Of a stretch of 64,000 nt of DNA, positions 45,991 to 59,500 are shown piece after piece (the stretch's first letter is position 1; every line of letters starts with the position of its first letter). The position numbers and the translations under genes are program-made. The DNA lies in the NCBI RefSeq assembly GCF_000003815.2, contig NC_049989.1, forward strand, positions 5,767,245 through 5,831,244, given 5' to 3'. The stretch comes from Branchiostoma floridae (taxonomy: Eukaryota; Chordata; Leptocardii; Amphioxiformes; Branchiostomatidae). The notes beneath the pieces are model-generated. The model ran no database searches. It saw only the letters and a program-made list of their open reading frames with translations, and was not told where the DNA came from.

Positions 45991-48900
45991 CCTGACACCG
46001 GGCGCCGCTCCGTCTGTCTCTTCCTCCCTCTCTCTCTCTCTACAGCAGCAAACTCTCCGCAAACCACCTGGGCTTGGGTCCCGTTCTTTCGTGGTCTTCT
46101 CAGACGCCAGTCGTTTTCTGTAGGAAATTGGAGGTTGATCTTAAACTGCGAAATATGAATCAATCCTTTACGGTATATCCAACAATAGGAGTTGCGGTAA
46201 CGTAATGAGTTAAGTCAAGCTCGCAATCCTCACTCCCTGCACGTTTTAAGAAATGCGAGCGGAAACTCTTTCTTTTCTGAACTTCGCAAAGTAGGTGTCA
46301 ATCATTATTGGGGACTTTCGGCATTGTTCTCGAAGAGCCAAACAGCTAATGACACTTCCCCTGTTTTGTTCGTTGTGTCCATGGTAACGATGTCAAGAAG
46401 AGGCTATCCAACTTCCAATAATAGAGGGAGCAACGTACAGATATGTTTGGCTGTTTTCGGAATGCGTGTGTTGTGTGATGTAACGAAAATTCATCCTAAA
46501 GACGAAACCTTCCCCACAGAAAAGTTGTTGATGGTTTCTTTACCTTTCTCACCCACTTCGACAGGTCGGAATCACTCCAGCCGGCAACTGAGCAAACACA
46601 CTCGGGGCGACAACACACAAGATTTTCGCCATTTTTTTGTCGGACGAGAGACATTCTCGTTGACAGAGTTTCGGGATTTTGAGCACAAAACTGTGTGTTC
46701 TGTCTCAACTCCGTTGCCCAACACCCGTAAAGACTGCCAGGCGCCGCACACACTTTGACAATCACAATGACACCCAGATGCGACGGATAAGAATGGACAT
46801 TCAGTAGCAGCTCTTCACAAACTGGAGTCATTGTTGCGACCCTAGTAAGCGGTTTATTTCTCCCCCGGTTGAGGTTGGACCCCTCGGGTTCTGTACAAGA
46901 GTGCTACAGAAGTGCCTTGGCGACATTTTTTCGGCCGGTGGCCCCTCTGATGTGGTGCTGCGCTATGTGCTCTTGAGCAATTAATAGCGTGTAGACCGTG
47001 TTGTTTTACGTGCTTCAAACGGATACACAATTTTGATAGCTTGTGTAAATTGTGAAGGGGCTCAAAAATGGCGGCCGTAAGCATGTTTTGTGGCGCGTTT
47101 CTAATGACAACAAATACAAGGACACTGTTGAATTTTTATCATAACTGATTCCATATCAAATTCAATGTGTGATGGTCGAGTAATTGTACAAGTGTTTAAG
47201 TCAAGATGACGACTCAGACTACTCTGAGGTTATATAACAAAATTAGAGGCCATGTAAAATCAGTAATACCAAAGTTGACGAAAGGCAGAGGATACACAGT
47301 GCATATCGGAAACCATTTAGATTACTGTCAAAGATATATACTAAAAATCTACAAAAGAATCTTTGTGATCTAATTTTGCGATGAAAGCTTTTAAACTAGT
47401 GCTACTCAACAACGTGCGTTTCAGAACAGTCTGGATACTTACTGCTTTTAAGATTACTAGTAGCAAGTCATGGTGTTTTCTTTGCTTGGAAACTGCGAAG
47501 CTACAGCTATAAGCGATCGAATTCAAGTGTCTGATTCGCCGGGTCCATATAAAAACTGAATGAGGACGGCAAGTTTGGACGAAACTAAGATTATCATTAC
47601 ACGTTGGTGTCCCTTTCCAGAAAAGTAATTTCAGTTAAGTTGCGAATTCCACTTTTCATATCCAAACGCAAGAATCGTTAAATCCTTTTTTCCTCGTCTG
47701 AAGTTGCCAAATTCTATCTCGATTAAGTGAATGGTTGTCAAATATTAAGTTGCATAACGACAACTGTAGTAAAGAAAAGAAATTTAAGTTTTAAGTGTTC
47801 CAAAACACTAAAGTTTTTGAAAAACGACGCTATTTCAGAATCTAGAAATAACGGAATTCACAAAATACAACTCACCTCAGTAGATTCAAATTGCGGTAGG
47901 ACAGCGGCAGTGAAGATGACAAAGATGGAATGTTTGGGAAAGTTTTCCTCCGTCTCGGATCTCTCAGTACTGCGGTGTGACGTGTACTGTTCCCCGGCCT
48001 CAGCCCGGACCAAGTCGCACCAGTTGTCAGCCAAAATGATCTAATTCGGCGGAAAGTTTTGTTTTTCTTTTTGTTGTGAAGAAAACAATGAGGAGGGTCC
48101 ATTTTTTGACAGGGGGTAGTTCGTTCATTACAAATATCAGCACTTCATACCTCACAATTACACAATACGTTGAATATACTATCAGTTGCAAAATATATAT
48201 TCATCACAATCTACAAAGTTGCAAGATAGATGTTCTTAAAATACAACCTTACATAAAGGCTAAGGTACCGGCAAAAGAAATAATATATACACCTGTTAGC
48301 CAACGTAGCAGAAATTGAAGTTCACATTTATGTTTGAAAAATGACGAGAACATCAACATCCAGATGCTTGGTCAAAGTGATATATGTATGTGTTGAGCGT
48401 CCTGTTTCGACATTTCGGGATAATAGTGATAGAATTAAGCCTATAACTACATAAATGTTTCCTCCTGTGCTCCCCTACATTTCGCCAAACTTGGTCCCGA
48501 CCAAGAGGGCGATGTAAACACCCCTTCAAAGCACCTGCTCGGTTCCCTCGTCTCGTGTTCCCCTCCAGCACTCCTAACTAAACCCTTGACGCCCCAGGTC
48601 TATTCAGGTAGCACGCCCGCCCGGGTAGCTTACTGTACAAGTACAATGGACTCTTCTGACTACCTATACAGACTTAGACTTCGGCAAACACATTACAGTT
48701 CTCATGGCTTTGGGAGAAAGCTGACATACGATGCTTCTGAAACATGGACATTTTTAACAAATTACTTTTGTCTAGAAAACTTTATCTCTTTTGCAACTCC
48801 AGGTAATCTTGCAACCTTTTACCCCCCCCCCCCCAAGCAGTGAAGTAATAATACCTTTCCACAATTTCCAATATACACATCATGTCATGCACCCCAAGTG

Positions 48901-49243
48901 CCACTCTTTTTTCTATTGGACTAGAAGATTCACAAAGTGCTGTAGGTAAGGGTGTGAAGTCCGCCGAGGAGAACGGTCCTCCACCCTCCCGACCGTTACC
49001 ATTGATCCTACATTTTTTTCGTTTGAGAGAACCGACCTTCGACGCAGATATACGACAGCTTCCCCCCTCACAACGTAAACAAATTTTGTACAACATTCTC
49101 ACGACTGTCCCAATGAATTTGTTATCGTACACCTGTCGTACAAAGTTTGTGATAGGGTCTTTACCAAGAACTTTGAAATTTCTCTCTTCGCGAAACTTTG
49201 CATAAAAAAACGAACCGCTCAAATTCCTTAGCCTTCTTTGATC

Positions 49244-49534
49244 GGGACTGGCTTCTATTTTATGGGGCGGTGGGCCTGGGTGGCACTAGTTGACTAGTTT
49301 CAAAGTTGGCTAAGGTTCTTCAACGCCGGAAAGGGGGTTTGCCGTGGAAGGGAGTTTGCCTAGAACTAGAAAGGTAGTTTGCCGTGGAAGGAGTTTTGCC
49401 CCACCTTGAAGAATGGGAAACTCCTTCCACTGCAAACTACGTTTCTAAACAAACCCCCTTTCACGGCGTTAGAGAACCCTAGCCGACTTTGAAACCAGCC
49501 AACCAGTACCCCCCAAAAAATAAAAGCCAGTCCC
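49244..49534. mobile_element. Foldback MITE with GGGACTGGCTT termini
   Basis: The left arm (gggactggcttctatttt, ttcaaagttggctaagg, cggaaagggggtttg, cgtggaagg) and the right arm (inverted, ending aaagccagtccc) pair over almost the whole 291 bp, leaving a short loop. Confidence 0.85.
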
Positions 49535-49985
49535 ACTCGAAGTCTGCGAAGGAGCCTACAAATTTCTAGTGCGCAAGCTCCTATCTCGACTTGCGGACGA
49601 CAGGTGCCAGAACCCGACGCGGTGCCTAGTGGCGCTCTCAGGCCGGTGAGGGGACATGTGGCCGGTGTCCTCCACACGGCTGTTCAAGTCGCGAAGTACC
49701 GGTAGCGAGATGTGCTCCATCCAGATGTTACTGTTTCTGACCGCTTCAATAGATGTATCATATGTCTTGCGTTGTTTCTGTCCATATTTCGGTCGTTTAC
49801 AAGCATCATTTTGCCCGGGGAAATATCAGCGCCGCTAGCCTTAACGAAATCGAGTCGTATCGAAATTTTTGCGAAGTAGCATCAAAATCACGATATAGAA
49901 TTTTCTGAAGCATCTGGCTATGATGAGACTTTGTGGACGGCCAGACGTTTCGGATAGCTAGCCTTCACTATCTTTCGGCGGGGGC

Positions 49986-50080
49986 TAGTAGTGGTCGCGA
50001 TTTTTAATGTCTCTCTCTTGCAGAGGTGGCGTTAAAATCGCAACCACTACCATCCCGCCACCGTAACCTCTGCTTGTAAA
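49986..50080. repeat. Hairpin related to the palindrome at the assembly gap
   Basis: GTAGTGGTCGCGATTTTTAA (49988-50007) pairs with TTAAAATCGCAACCACTAC (50032-50050). The following aacctctgcttgtaaaa matches aacctctgcttggaaaa right of the gap at 18.5 kb. Confidence 0.7.
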
Positions 50081-53000
50081 AGAGGATGTACAAAGTCGAT
50101 GACGCAAGAGCATTGACAAGACATTTGCCGCCGTAGAGTTCAATTTGATTTCTTGGACATTGCGGTTTATCAGAAAGATCATTATTGCTACCACAACGTT
50201 CACCTAATCTAGCCATATGGCACTGGGAATTACGCTAATTTGTCATTATATCCGTTGACAAGCAAAGCTGCATTGAACTAAAAATAACCCCGGGATACCG
50301 TTCCATCCGCTCTAGAATATAGTTCACACACCAGAGCTGGAGCGGAAGTACTAAGGGATTAGGCATTTCCAATTCCATCTCAACTATCGGCAAACTTTAC
50401 CTTGATTTTTACACCTGCCTCTACAGGTGTGCCCAAGCGTCACACTTCCTACCACACCTGTCGCACAGGGTTTAGAATAACGGGCGTCTAGAGAGGACAC
50501 AAAGGCTGTGTAACGGTGAAGGTTTTGAACGCTCGGACGAGTTGACTTCAAAGCCCGGCAGCGCGCGGCACACCGGTGACAAGACCACTCGGGCCCACTC
50601 CACCACTCGGACCGCACGCGTCTCTCCCTCTCACGGCTAAATGGTGCGTGGAGGACTCATAATTATGAACAATGGACAACATCGCCTAAGTTGGTCGTAT
50701 TCACGATATCTGTGGTCATCTCCGATCAAAAGTATAGCTTCAGCTTGTTTTGGGAGATCTGATATTCAAAAAGAAAGACGTTTCTCAATGAATGAATTAT
50801 TACTGGTATGTTTTTGACGTTTATGTATTGTGTATCTCAGAATTGATGCGTTTCCTCATAACGGCAGCACGTGAAATATGTAAAGAAAGGCGCACAAATC
50901 AAACGTACGCTCAGACGAAAACGTGCACCAACTTGACAACTAACAATACCACTCCTTTCAGAAAAACAAAGCAAGCAATTTTGGGTTAAGAGAATAAGAA
51001 AGATCTAAGATTAACAACTTAAGTGGTATTTTGCCTGCCCCGTTTAAGAAACAATGCTGACACGTGCACAATTGACATTCCTAAGTTATGTTTGGCTTCG
51101 CTTGAATCGGGACTTGTGTTTGAAACTTAAGAAAATGGCGCCGACGAAAATGTCAAATGCAAACCTTGCTTAACTTTCGTCATGATTGTGAGTTAACTTT
51201 GAGTCAAGGTTTCGCTTTTTTAGTTGCTGTTCATAAAAGGAATGTAATAAAATGAATCGGGCGAAATCCCAAAACATGTTTAGAGTGTGTGTTGATGTCG
51301 TTATAGTGATTGTTATAACTGAGATTCAAAAACTAAATATTTGGAGAAATCATCTTGGATACATCACTCAAGCAACGACATCACAGTTAACAAATCCATT
51401 GTGCTGTTCTATATTGTCAACACAATTAGAAACGGGTCACATCATAAACATGTCAAGTTCCTGTCGTTTTGAAAAGAAAGAGCAACCTAGAATAGAAGTT
51501 GTAACATGGTGAAGTATTGCTTATACCATAGTGAAGAGGTTATTTGATGCCGGGCACCAGGGAAACACGAGGCAACTGTTTTCCTCTTTGGACACATAAT
51601 ACCACAACAAACGGGTTGGAGGGCGTTTCAAAAGGTGCTGGAGACCCGTTCTAGAAGTGCTCTAAAGCCACGTGAAGCCAGTCCCAGGTCAGTAATGTTG
51701 TAGGACATGTACAGACGACACGCATGATCTGTGGCCTACAGCCGGTCAGGGCTAGTGTCATGCGTCCTGAGCACCACATTCTTGCTCCATGGAGCCGTCT
51801 CCAACCGACAACGACATGCGAGCAAGTCTCAAATAGAACAGTCAAGAACATCTTCAACAAAACTGCACACATCACAAGCTGTCTTATAAACTAAAGAAAC
51901 CGGGGAGCTGTTTCTTTTCATCAGATTCTTCCAGAAATGTACAAGAAAACCAGTTGAGAATTTCATCCCCGTGGCTTAGGAAAGGAGTCGGAGTAATGAC
52001 ACACATAAAGGGATATTAATATTGTTCCGATACCTGATTATGTTGGCACACACAACATACTAATGTGGCTGATACGGGCCCAATATGTGTACAGCTGCCA
52101 AATCATGCTCATGAAGATAAGCATCAGTCTGGAGGAAGTGGACCTGTGAAGCTGTAGGGGGGAGGGGATTAGGGGGTGTATACCTACAGTGGAATGGAGG
52201 CTGGTCATACGGCAGTTGCCGGACAGCACACCTATCCCAACCCTGGATAGTATACACCTGGATCACTGCACAAAAAAGTCTAACTTCACATGTTCTTATA
52301 AGACCTGGGAAAATCAATGGTGTGTTTTCCAATACGGTCATGACGTCTTGAAAATTTGGGGTTGATAGGTACTGTATATTATTATAATAGGGACTGTGTC
52401 AACATAGGTTTGTAGGGTCTTTATTTATTTATTTATTGGTCTGCATATGATATTTTCTACTGCTACAGAAAGGAGGATATTATGTTGGAAAACGATATTA
52501 CAACATTTTCATTACTCGTATAAAAAAATTCAAAAGCCTTGTCAGTAGTCCCCCCCCCCAAAGCTAGGGTCAGTCAGGTACTGAAACAGAGCATTTTTTC
52601 TAGGCAAAAGTTAGGCAGTCATGGCAGAAATATCCAAAAATTCTTCAACTGTTCAAAAGTCTAATTTCCTCTGAAAAACACTGCAACAGTGTATGATAAA
52701 GTAGAATTATAAAAGATAATTTATCTTTAAAAGTGCAATTTACAATAGAAGCAAAATTGTCTATTATGTGTTATCTTGCCTTGATAACTTATTACTTTGC
52801 ATTAAAAATGTTCAAATGGTATTCAATAAGACTATTTTTTAAATTAAGAAAAGAGACTTAGAAATAATAATAAAGGATGGAAGACAATAATCTTAAGATA
52901 CCATACATCTTATCATAATTCTGTTTCATCACTTGTAACGTTAGTTCACCTTTATCCGCGGGGTAACCTATATCCGTTGTGTTGCTAAACAGGGTATCCA

Positions 53001-53594
53001 GGGATATCAAAGTTGATGGACAGTAGGTTTCAAATTGTAATATTTTCAAAATATTGCTGTTTGAAACCATCATCTGTTGACTTGATATACCTAAATACAT
53101 TGTTCTTAAAAAGAACGGATATAGGATACCTACGGATAAAGGTGAACTAGCGTTAACAGTTATAAGTATTAAAAGTTACTCTATAAGGTTATTTCCTTAT
53201 CAAGGTTTTCATATACTTCTTTTTTAACATCATCTGTTGCAACAAATCACTGTCCCTACAATTTACCACTGCCCTTCAAACAAACAGGCTGATACCTTAA
53301 CGTTCACAGTATCCATAGACTATGGAAACCATCAACTCTGGCTCATTTAATTTCGTTTCTTAACCTACCCTCTACTGAAGTATTTTTTTTGTCACCATAT
53401 TTATATTGGCTATGATGTTAGGCAACACGGAGAGTGTCAACAATAGAGATTCCTAGGCTTGGTTCTCATTTCTCCTCATGGTTCCCCAAAGTTTTGCATC
53501 ATTAGCAACACAATTTCATGCAGGCAAGGGTTGATTTTATGGCTCTAAACTGCTGGAGTTTGTGTAGCACAGACTGGAGTTGACTGCTACCGGC

Positions 53595-56500
53595 CTACAT
53601 GTTGGCCACATAGATGCCGTGGGTCTGCATGGGGACTTTGTTGGGTTGGGACAGCTCTGCCCGCCCCAGCTCGGTGAAGGTCTTCCCATCCAGGACCAGC
53701 AGAAAACAGGTGGACTTCCCCTTCCCCACCCTCACCACAGCAGACAGGACCACACCTGAGAGGACAGACAAGCGTTTCCTATCATCATCATCACTATCAT
53801 CATCGTCATTGTCGCCATTATCATAATCACCATCGTCATAATCACCATCGTAATCACCATCGTCATCATCATCATCATCATCATAACGTCATCATCACCA
53901 TCATCATCACTGCATGTCAATGCTTGGCACTGAAGTGGGGTATTGCCTTTCACCGTTTATTTTTATCCATTGCTGTGTGTTGTGCCCTTTCCCATATCTG
54001 CAACCCATCTCTTCAAGGTCCTGCTCGATTGTCAATATCCAAGCCATGGCATGTCCCATGTGTCCTGCATCAATCTAGCAGCCTTGGCCTCCTCACCAGC
54101 TGTTTCCTAAGCGTGCCCTGGAGGATTTTGCTGGGACTGCAGTCTCTGTTACCCTGCTCCAACCCTAAACCAAGCAGACAGACCTGGGTGGCTTGTGGGT
54201 GTCCTAAGGTGCTGGCCTGCCACCTAGGGGAGTTCTCTGGAACTGCAGTTCTGAAGCCTTCTATGTAAAAGCCTACCTCAGATCTTTTCATACACACGTA
54301 CATGTAATAGACTACTGACAACAAAAACTTAATGCCTGGATTAGGGATACATTACTTTGTACCTTACAAGTACTTTGACTGCATGCATGTTGCTACATTC
54401 TCTTGATTGATATGTAACATAACATTATGCAAACATACCATCATCCTCCGAGGTTGGGTTGGGTGCCTCCACAAAGACAGGCTCTGCAGCATAACAGTTC
54501 TCCTCAGTCCAGTACTTATTCTCTTTGGTCTCGGCATCCACCTTCACCAGCTAGGAAAGGTGGGTGGGAGGGGGGCATGTAAGTTAGAAGTTACCCAAGC
54601 AAACCTTTCAAAATGTTTTATACTCCAATGTGCAGTGTAAGTGTTATGTTTTCATGGCCCAAATTTCTTATTCTTCAAAACTTATACCAAGTGGTATGTA
54701 TTGGTTGTATGTCAAGAAATGTCATTAAGTGAATGTTGAGTAGTTAACCACTTACTCTGAATGGCGTACGGTAAACGTCTACCGCGTAGATGTAACGGTA
54801 CTTTCTCCCATTGTATTTCTCGTTAACCCTGGGAAGATCAAAGTTGGCTGCAGCAGAAAACATAAATATCTATTGTACAGGTTATTGTATCATGTTGAAC
54901 AGCACAAGTTATTGAGCTATTGTGTAGAAGTAAACATGACAACCTACACTAGTAAAGCCACTGCAATTTTATGGATGACATCCTCTACATACTCCAAATG
55001 TAATGAGGGAGAAAAAAAAAAGTTCTACATCCTGAAAATAGATACCACAAACAGTGTAATAAATAGTCATTGCAAGGTGTTTCTAATACATGGGGAATTA
55101 GTTCCAACAAGACCGATTTCAATGGAAAATACAATGGAGTATTGTTCAGCACCAAGGACAGACATGTGAATGTTAACTGCCCACAAAGGAAACTCTGTCA
55201 TGATCAGTAATGCCTATTTCAACTGAAAATGCAAAGTTGTCCATTTCAGCACCAAGGACAGGCATGTTTAATGCTTAAGGTGGTACTTGCATCAAGCTTG
55301 CGTCACTACGGGGTTCGAAAGATACTCAACGAATTTCAGAGATTTACTTTTTGTGTATTTTGTCGTCTTCTTCTAAGTCATAATTATACGTATTACACAA
55401 TATCTAAATTATGACAAATTGGAGAAAATAACAAAACAGTGATGCAGTGAACGAACCCAGCAGTGATGCAAGCTTGATGCAAGTGCAGTGAGATACCACC
55501 TTAACTAACAATGGGCATTAATGTTGTTGTTACCGTCAGTGAGGATCTCTGGCACACAGTAGATGGAGTCCTGCTTCCTGATGGCCGAGGCCAGGGTGTC
55601 CGACAGTTTCACTAGGTTCTCATCATCAGGACCGTCCTGTAGGTTACAAATAACAAAGGTTACGGAGACAGTGACTAGTGACGTATCATATGTTGCTTAT
55701 TACAGCGCACTTCGTTTTCTGTCATATCCTTCATTAGTTATTTGTATATTTGCCTCTAGAGCTAGTTGAATCTCTCAAACTCAAGTATCTTTCCGGTATG
55801 ATGTGATCATTGTACAGTACCCCTCTACTCTCACACCCCCTAACCCTAACTCCAACTCTAACCTTATCCCTATCCCTATCGCTAACCTTACCCTAACGTT
55901 ACCTTATCCCTAACCCTAACCCTAACCCTACCCCTACCCCTACCCCTACCCCTATCCCTATCCCTAACCCTAACCCTAACCCTATCCCTAACCCTATCCC
56001 TAACCCTAACCCTAACCCTAACCCTAACCCTAACCCTAACCCTAACCCTAACCCTAACCCTAACCCTAACACTCACATAGGGGTATTGGAACATAGGAAT
56101 GTTCCTGTTCAAAACAGTAATCCACAAAATCTACCTGAGAAACATCCAGAGGGAGGACAAATCTAGCGATGTAGTTATCGGTGTCCCCAAGTTTCTTATC
56201 AGCCTCCTCTTTGGACCAGGTGTGGAGGTTGTGCAGGTAAAACTGGAAGACAGCGTCCATCTTGGCAAAGGCACACAGGTCCATGACCAGGTGTCCGTCG
56301 TCTTCGTAGGCGTTGATGTGGTGGAATGTCATCATGGCGTCTGCTGTGTACTTTGTGGTCCAGACCTTCCCTGTGGCCTTCTCTATAACATGGAACTGGG
56401 TCTGGAAAACCCAGGAGAAAGAGAGGAAGCATCATGTAAAAATGAGTCAAACATTTGATTCAAGAAAGGATAAGAATTATTGCTGACTGTGTCTAGACTT

Positions 56501-59500
56501 AAGATAACAATGGGAATAGAACTGTAGCAAAGCCGATTCCATTCTTCTATGCAGAGACATCCCAACGGTGCCAGCAAACCACCTCTTGCCTGTACTCTGC
56601 TATCTCAACCATCACTATCAGTTCCTGTGGGCATTGCCAATAAACCAGCTGTCAGCCAATCAGAGAATAGGCCTTTCAGTTTTCAAAAGGGATCTCGCAT
56701 ATCTGAGGGTAGACTCATAAATAGCGCAGGGCGGTCAGGAAGTAATAGTGACGGTTGAGATAGCAGAGTACAGACAAGAGGCAGTTTGCTGGCACTGTTA
56801 GATGTCTCTGCGTAGGAGAATGAGCCGATGCTAGACTCACCGGGATCTCCTTGTGAAACTGGAAGGCCCAGTCCACTCCTTTGCCAAACAGGGGACCCGC
56901 CATGATCTTCAACACGTTCAGGAAAAAGGGCTGCTCCACGAAGACAAAGTAGTTCTCCGTCATGGCGAAACTGTGGAAGTAGTTTGGGAAGGCGCCATAC
57001 TTCTGGGGGATCTTGGCAATGATGGAGGCTTTCTGGAGGGGGTTCTCCACTTCACCTGGGTGGAGGTAAAAAAATCACGAATCTTCATCAGCTTACTAAT
57101 TACTCTTCCCTTTCATTTGTTGAAAGTAGTACAGTATAATGTGCCCAAGGCATTACCAATTGACAGACGATAAACCGGATAATGAGTGAGTGTATGTGTG
57201 TGATATCATTAATGATGTAGTGGACAATGGACTCTTACAATACTTGAGGAAACTGCTTAGGTCACACCAATTTAATTTCTTGGTTCACGGATTTTTTCAT
57301 AAAAAATATGGAGCGAAAGGGCGAAATAAAAATAAAAACAAAAATTGTAAAATGGTTGGGGTAAAGGTAAGGGCTAATCCAAAATATAAAGAATAAAATG
57401 TTTTCAGCTTGAAAAAAGTACAAAACCACTATTACTGTACAGTAACAGTACCTGTTTGTTGAAAATTACAAAAGTAGTGTCAGTTTTTATGTTTGTCCCA
57501 TTCTTCATGAATGAAAAATATATCTGCAATAATAATACCCACATTTTAAGGAGCTTATGATATAAAGGCCAATTTGATACACCAGAAAGTTGGTGAATGG
57601 TTTCATTAATGGTGAAAATTTGCTGAATGGTAATTTTTATTTTTATTTTTTTTTCCAAAAAATTGGAGCGAGCAAATCCGTGAACCAAGGAATTAAATTG
57701 GTGTGGCCTTAGAAAGGGAATTATTGTAGTGTTTGTAGTAGCCTGTAGCAGTGTTGCTTTTGAGGAACAAGTCTAAGTCTTTTCCACCAAAAATAAACGA
57801 CTACAGCTGTATGATCTACTGACACCCATTCCAGTGCCACGCATGATCTGAAATTTTGAACTTGTGGTCCAGAATTAGGGCTGTGAACTTGACTTAAATC
57901 AACATAACTGTTCTAATGTTTGTGAAACTCCTACCCTACCCTTATCAGGAAGAGGGATCTTGATGAGGCTGTACCCCCCGTCCTTGCCGTAGGTCGTTCC
58001 CATGTTGTACACAGTTCCATCCACGTCAATTTGAGCATGTGCGGTGGCCCCGTTCACTGCCACATACTTCTGGTAGTCTACCTAGAAATATAATTGTGGT
58101 GAAATCAAGTCTCAAAATCTTTTTAATTTGGAGTGTACTTGGTACAAGAGCAGTTCAGAGATATGGTACTGCCATAAAATTTTCGAACAATAACTCAAAG
58201 TAAGAATAAGCCGGAAATTGTTGCACTATACACAAGCAATGTGAAGCAAGTAGTTAATTCTACACAATGTGAAACAAGTAGTTAATTGTGGGGAAAGTTT
58301 CCACACTGCACCTATTGGCAACTTTTGTTTTCCATTACAACTTGATACACAGAGTGGGAAATATTCTTAATAGAAAAATACCCATGGTAAAGTGTCAAAA
58401 GCTACCTTCAATTTGCCAGAGTCCAGGGTTCTGGGGTCCACCTTGCGGATGTAGGGGAGTTCAGTGTGTGCGTAGTACTCCTCCCCAACCTGCATCAAAT
58501 GAACGTTCCCGTTGTCAGTCCTTGGTCGGGACATAGGGGTGAAATAGGAGAACATCCTGCAGGGATGAAAAAGTCACCAGAGGTGAATAACTGGGAACAC
58601 TACTAGAAACAGCAATATCTAATTCCAATTATTCCAATAATAGCCTAATGCAGGTGCTCAAAACAGGAAACTGACAGAACCTGCAATTTTCCTTAAAATT
58701 AAATAAAAAAGGAATGCATGCAATATTCTCACAAATTCCCATTTCCTAATTAAATATCATCCTGAGAAACAGATTGGAATAGATTGAATTTACTGAGTTT
58801 AGCCATAATTGCTCTCTGTATAAAATCACCATTCTAATTCCTTTCATCTCAACAACCATTCATGTGTGAGAGAAAATCGATTTCCAAGTTCGATGTCCTG
58901 AGGAGAGCTTGTTCACCTGGAGAAGATGCTCTTGCAAGGATCAGGGTAGGCGGTGGTGCCGAACTCTGACATGACGATCCTCTTCTGCTCCAGTCCCTGT
59001 ACGTATGCATCACTGCGCAGGAACTTACTCTGGTAACTCACATCTCCATTCTACAGGGAGTGAAATGACATCGTTTCATACAAAATCTACAAACACTTGC
59101 AAAGAGTTCAGTTCAGCTCAGTTCAGTTCATCCTCGGAGAGATGACAAAGAAGAACTTTATATTATTAAATGTGTCAACTTAGCATACGCACTTGGATCA
59201 TTAATCTGATTTTTCTTTAACTCGTATTTAAAATATGTTTAACAATTCACAAAGGATGAATTGAAATAACAATTTTCTGTTCTGTGACAACTGGAAAGAT
59301 ATCTTTAGTTATAGCTCCTTGTCAAATACATATTTAAGCACCAATGTCTCTAGGTGCTCAATATTTTGTGGGGCGAACTGCCCGGTATTCATCTACAAGG
59401 TCTATTACTTGTATTAGTGTCTCTGTCTGTGCCAGAAAGGTTGGAATAAGTTTTAAAAAGTTGGTAACTTTACAAGATTCACTGTATGATTTCTATTGAT

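Larger units (their letters stand above)
45991..53594. other. Intergenic region, SPDEF first exon candidate to carotenoid oxygenase
   Basis: No gene is supported. It contains a strong foldback element (49244-49534), a second hairpin (49986-50080), poly-C runs near 48820 and 52550, and a tttatttatttattt tract at 52420-52438 that could serve as the minus-strand polyadenylation signal of the oxygenase gene. GC-richer spots near 45.0, 46.9 and 50.5 kb show no coding motif. Confidence 0.55.

Noticed and set aside
48782-49222. Overlapping ORFs of about 107 and 146 codons on opposite strands
   Set aside because: Neither shows a family motif, and mutual antisense openness suggests chance.
51651-52341. 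Transposase-like minus ORFs at 51.65-51.88 and 52.06-52.34 kb
   Set aside because: Some Trp/Arg/Cys-rich text looked transposon-like, but no catalytic motif or terminal repeats could be found.
55888-56127. Minus ORF rich in alternating Val-Arg
   Set aside because: It is a translation of the (TTAGGG)n array.
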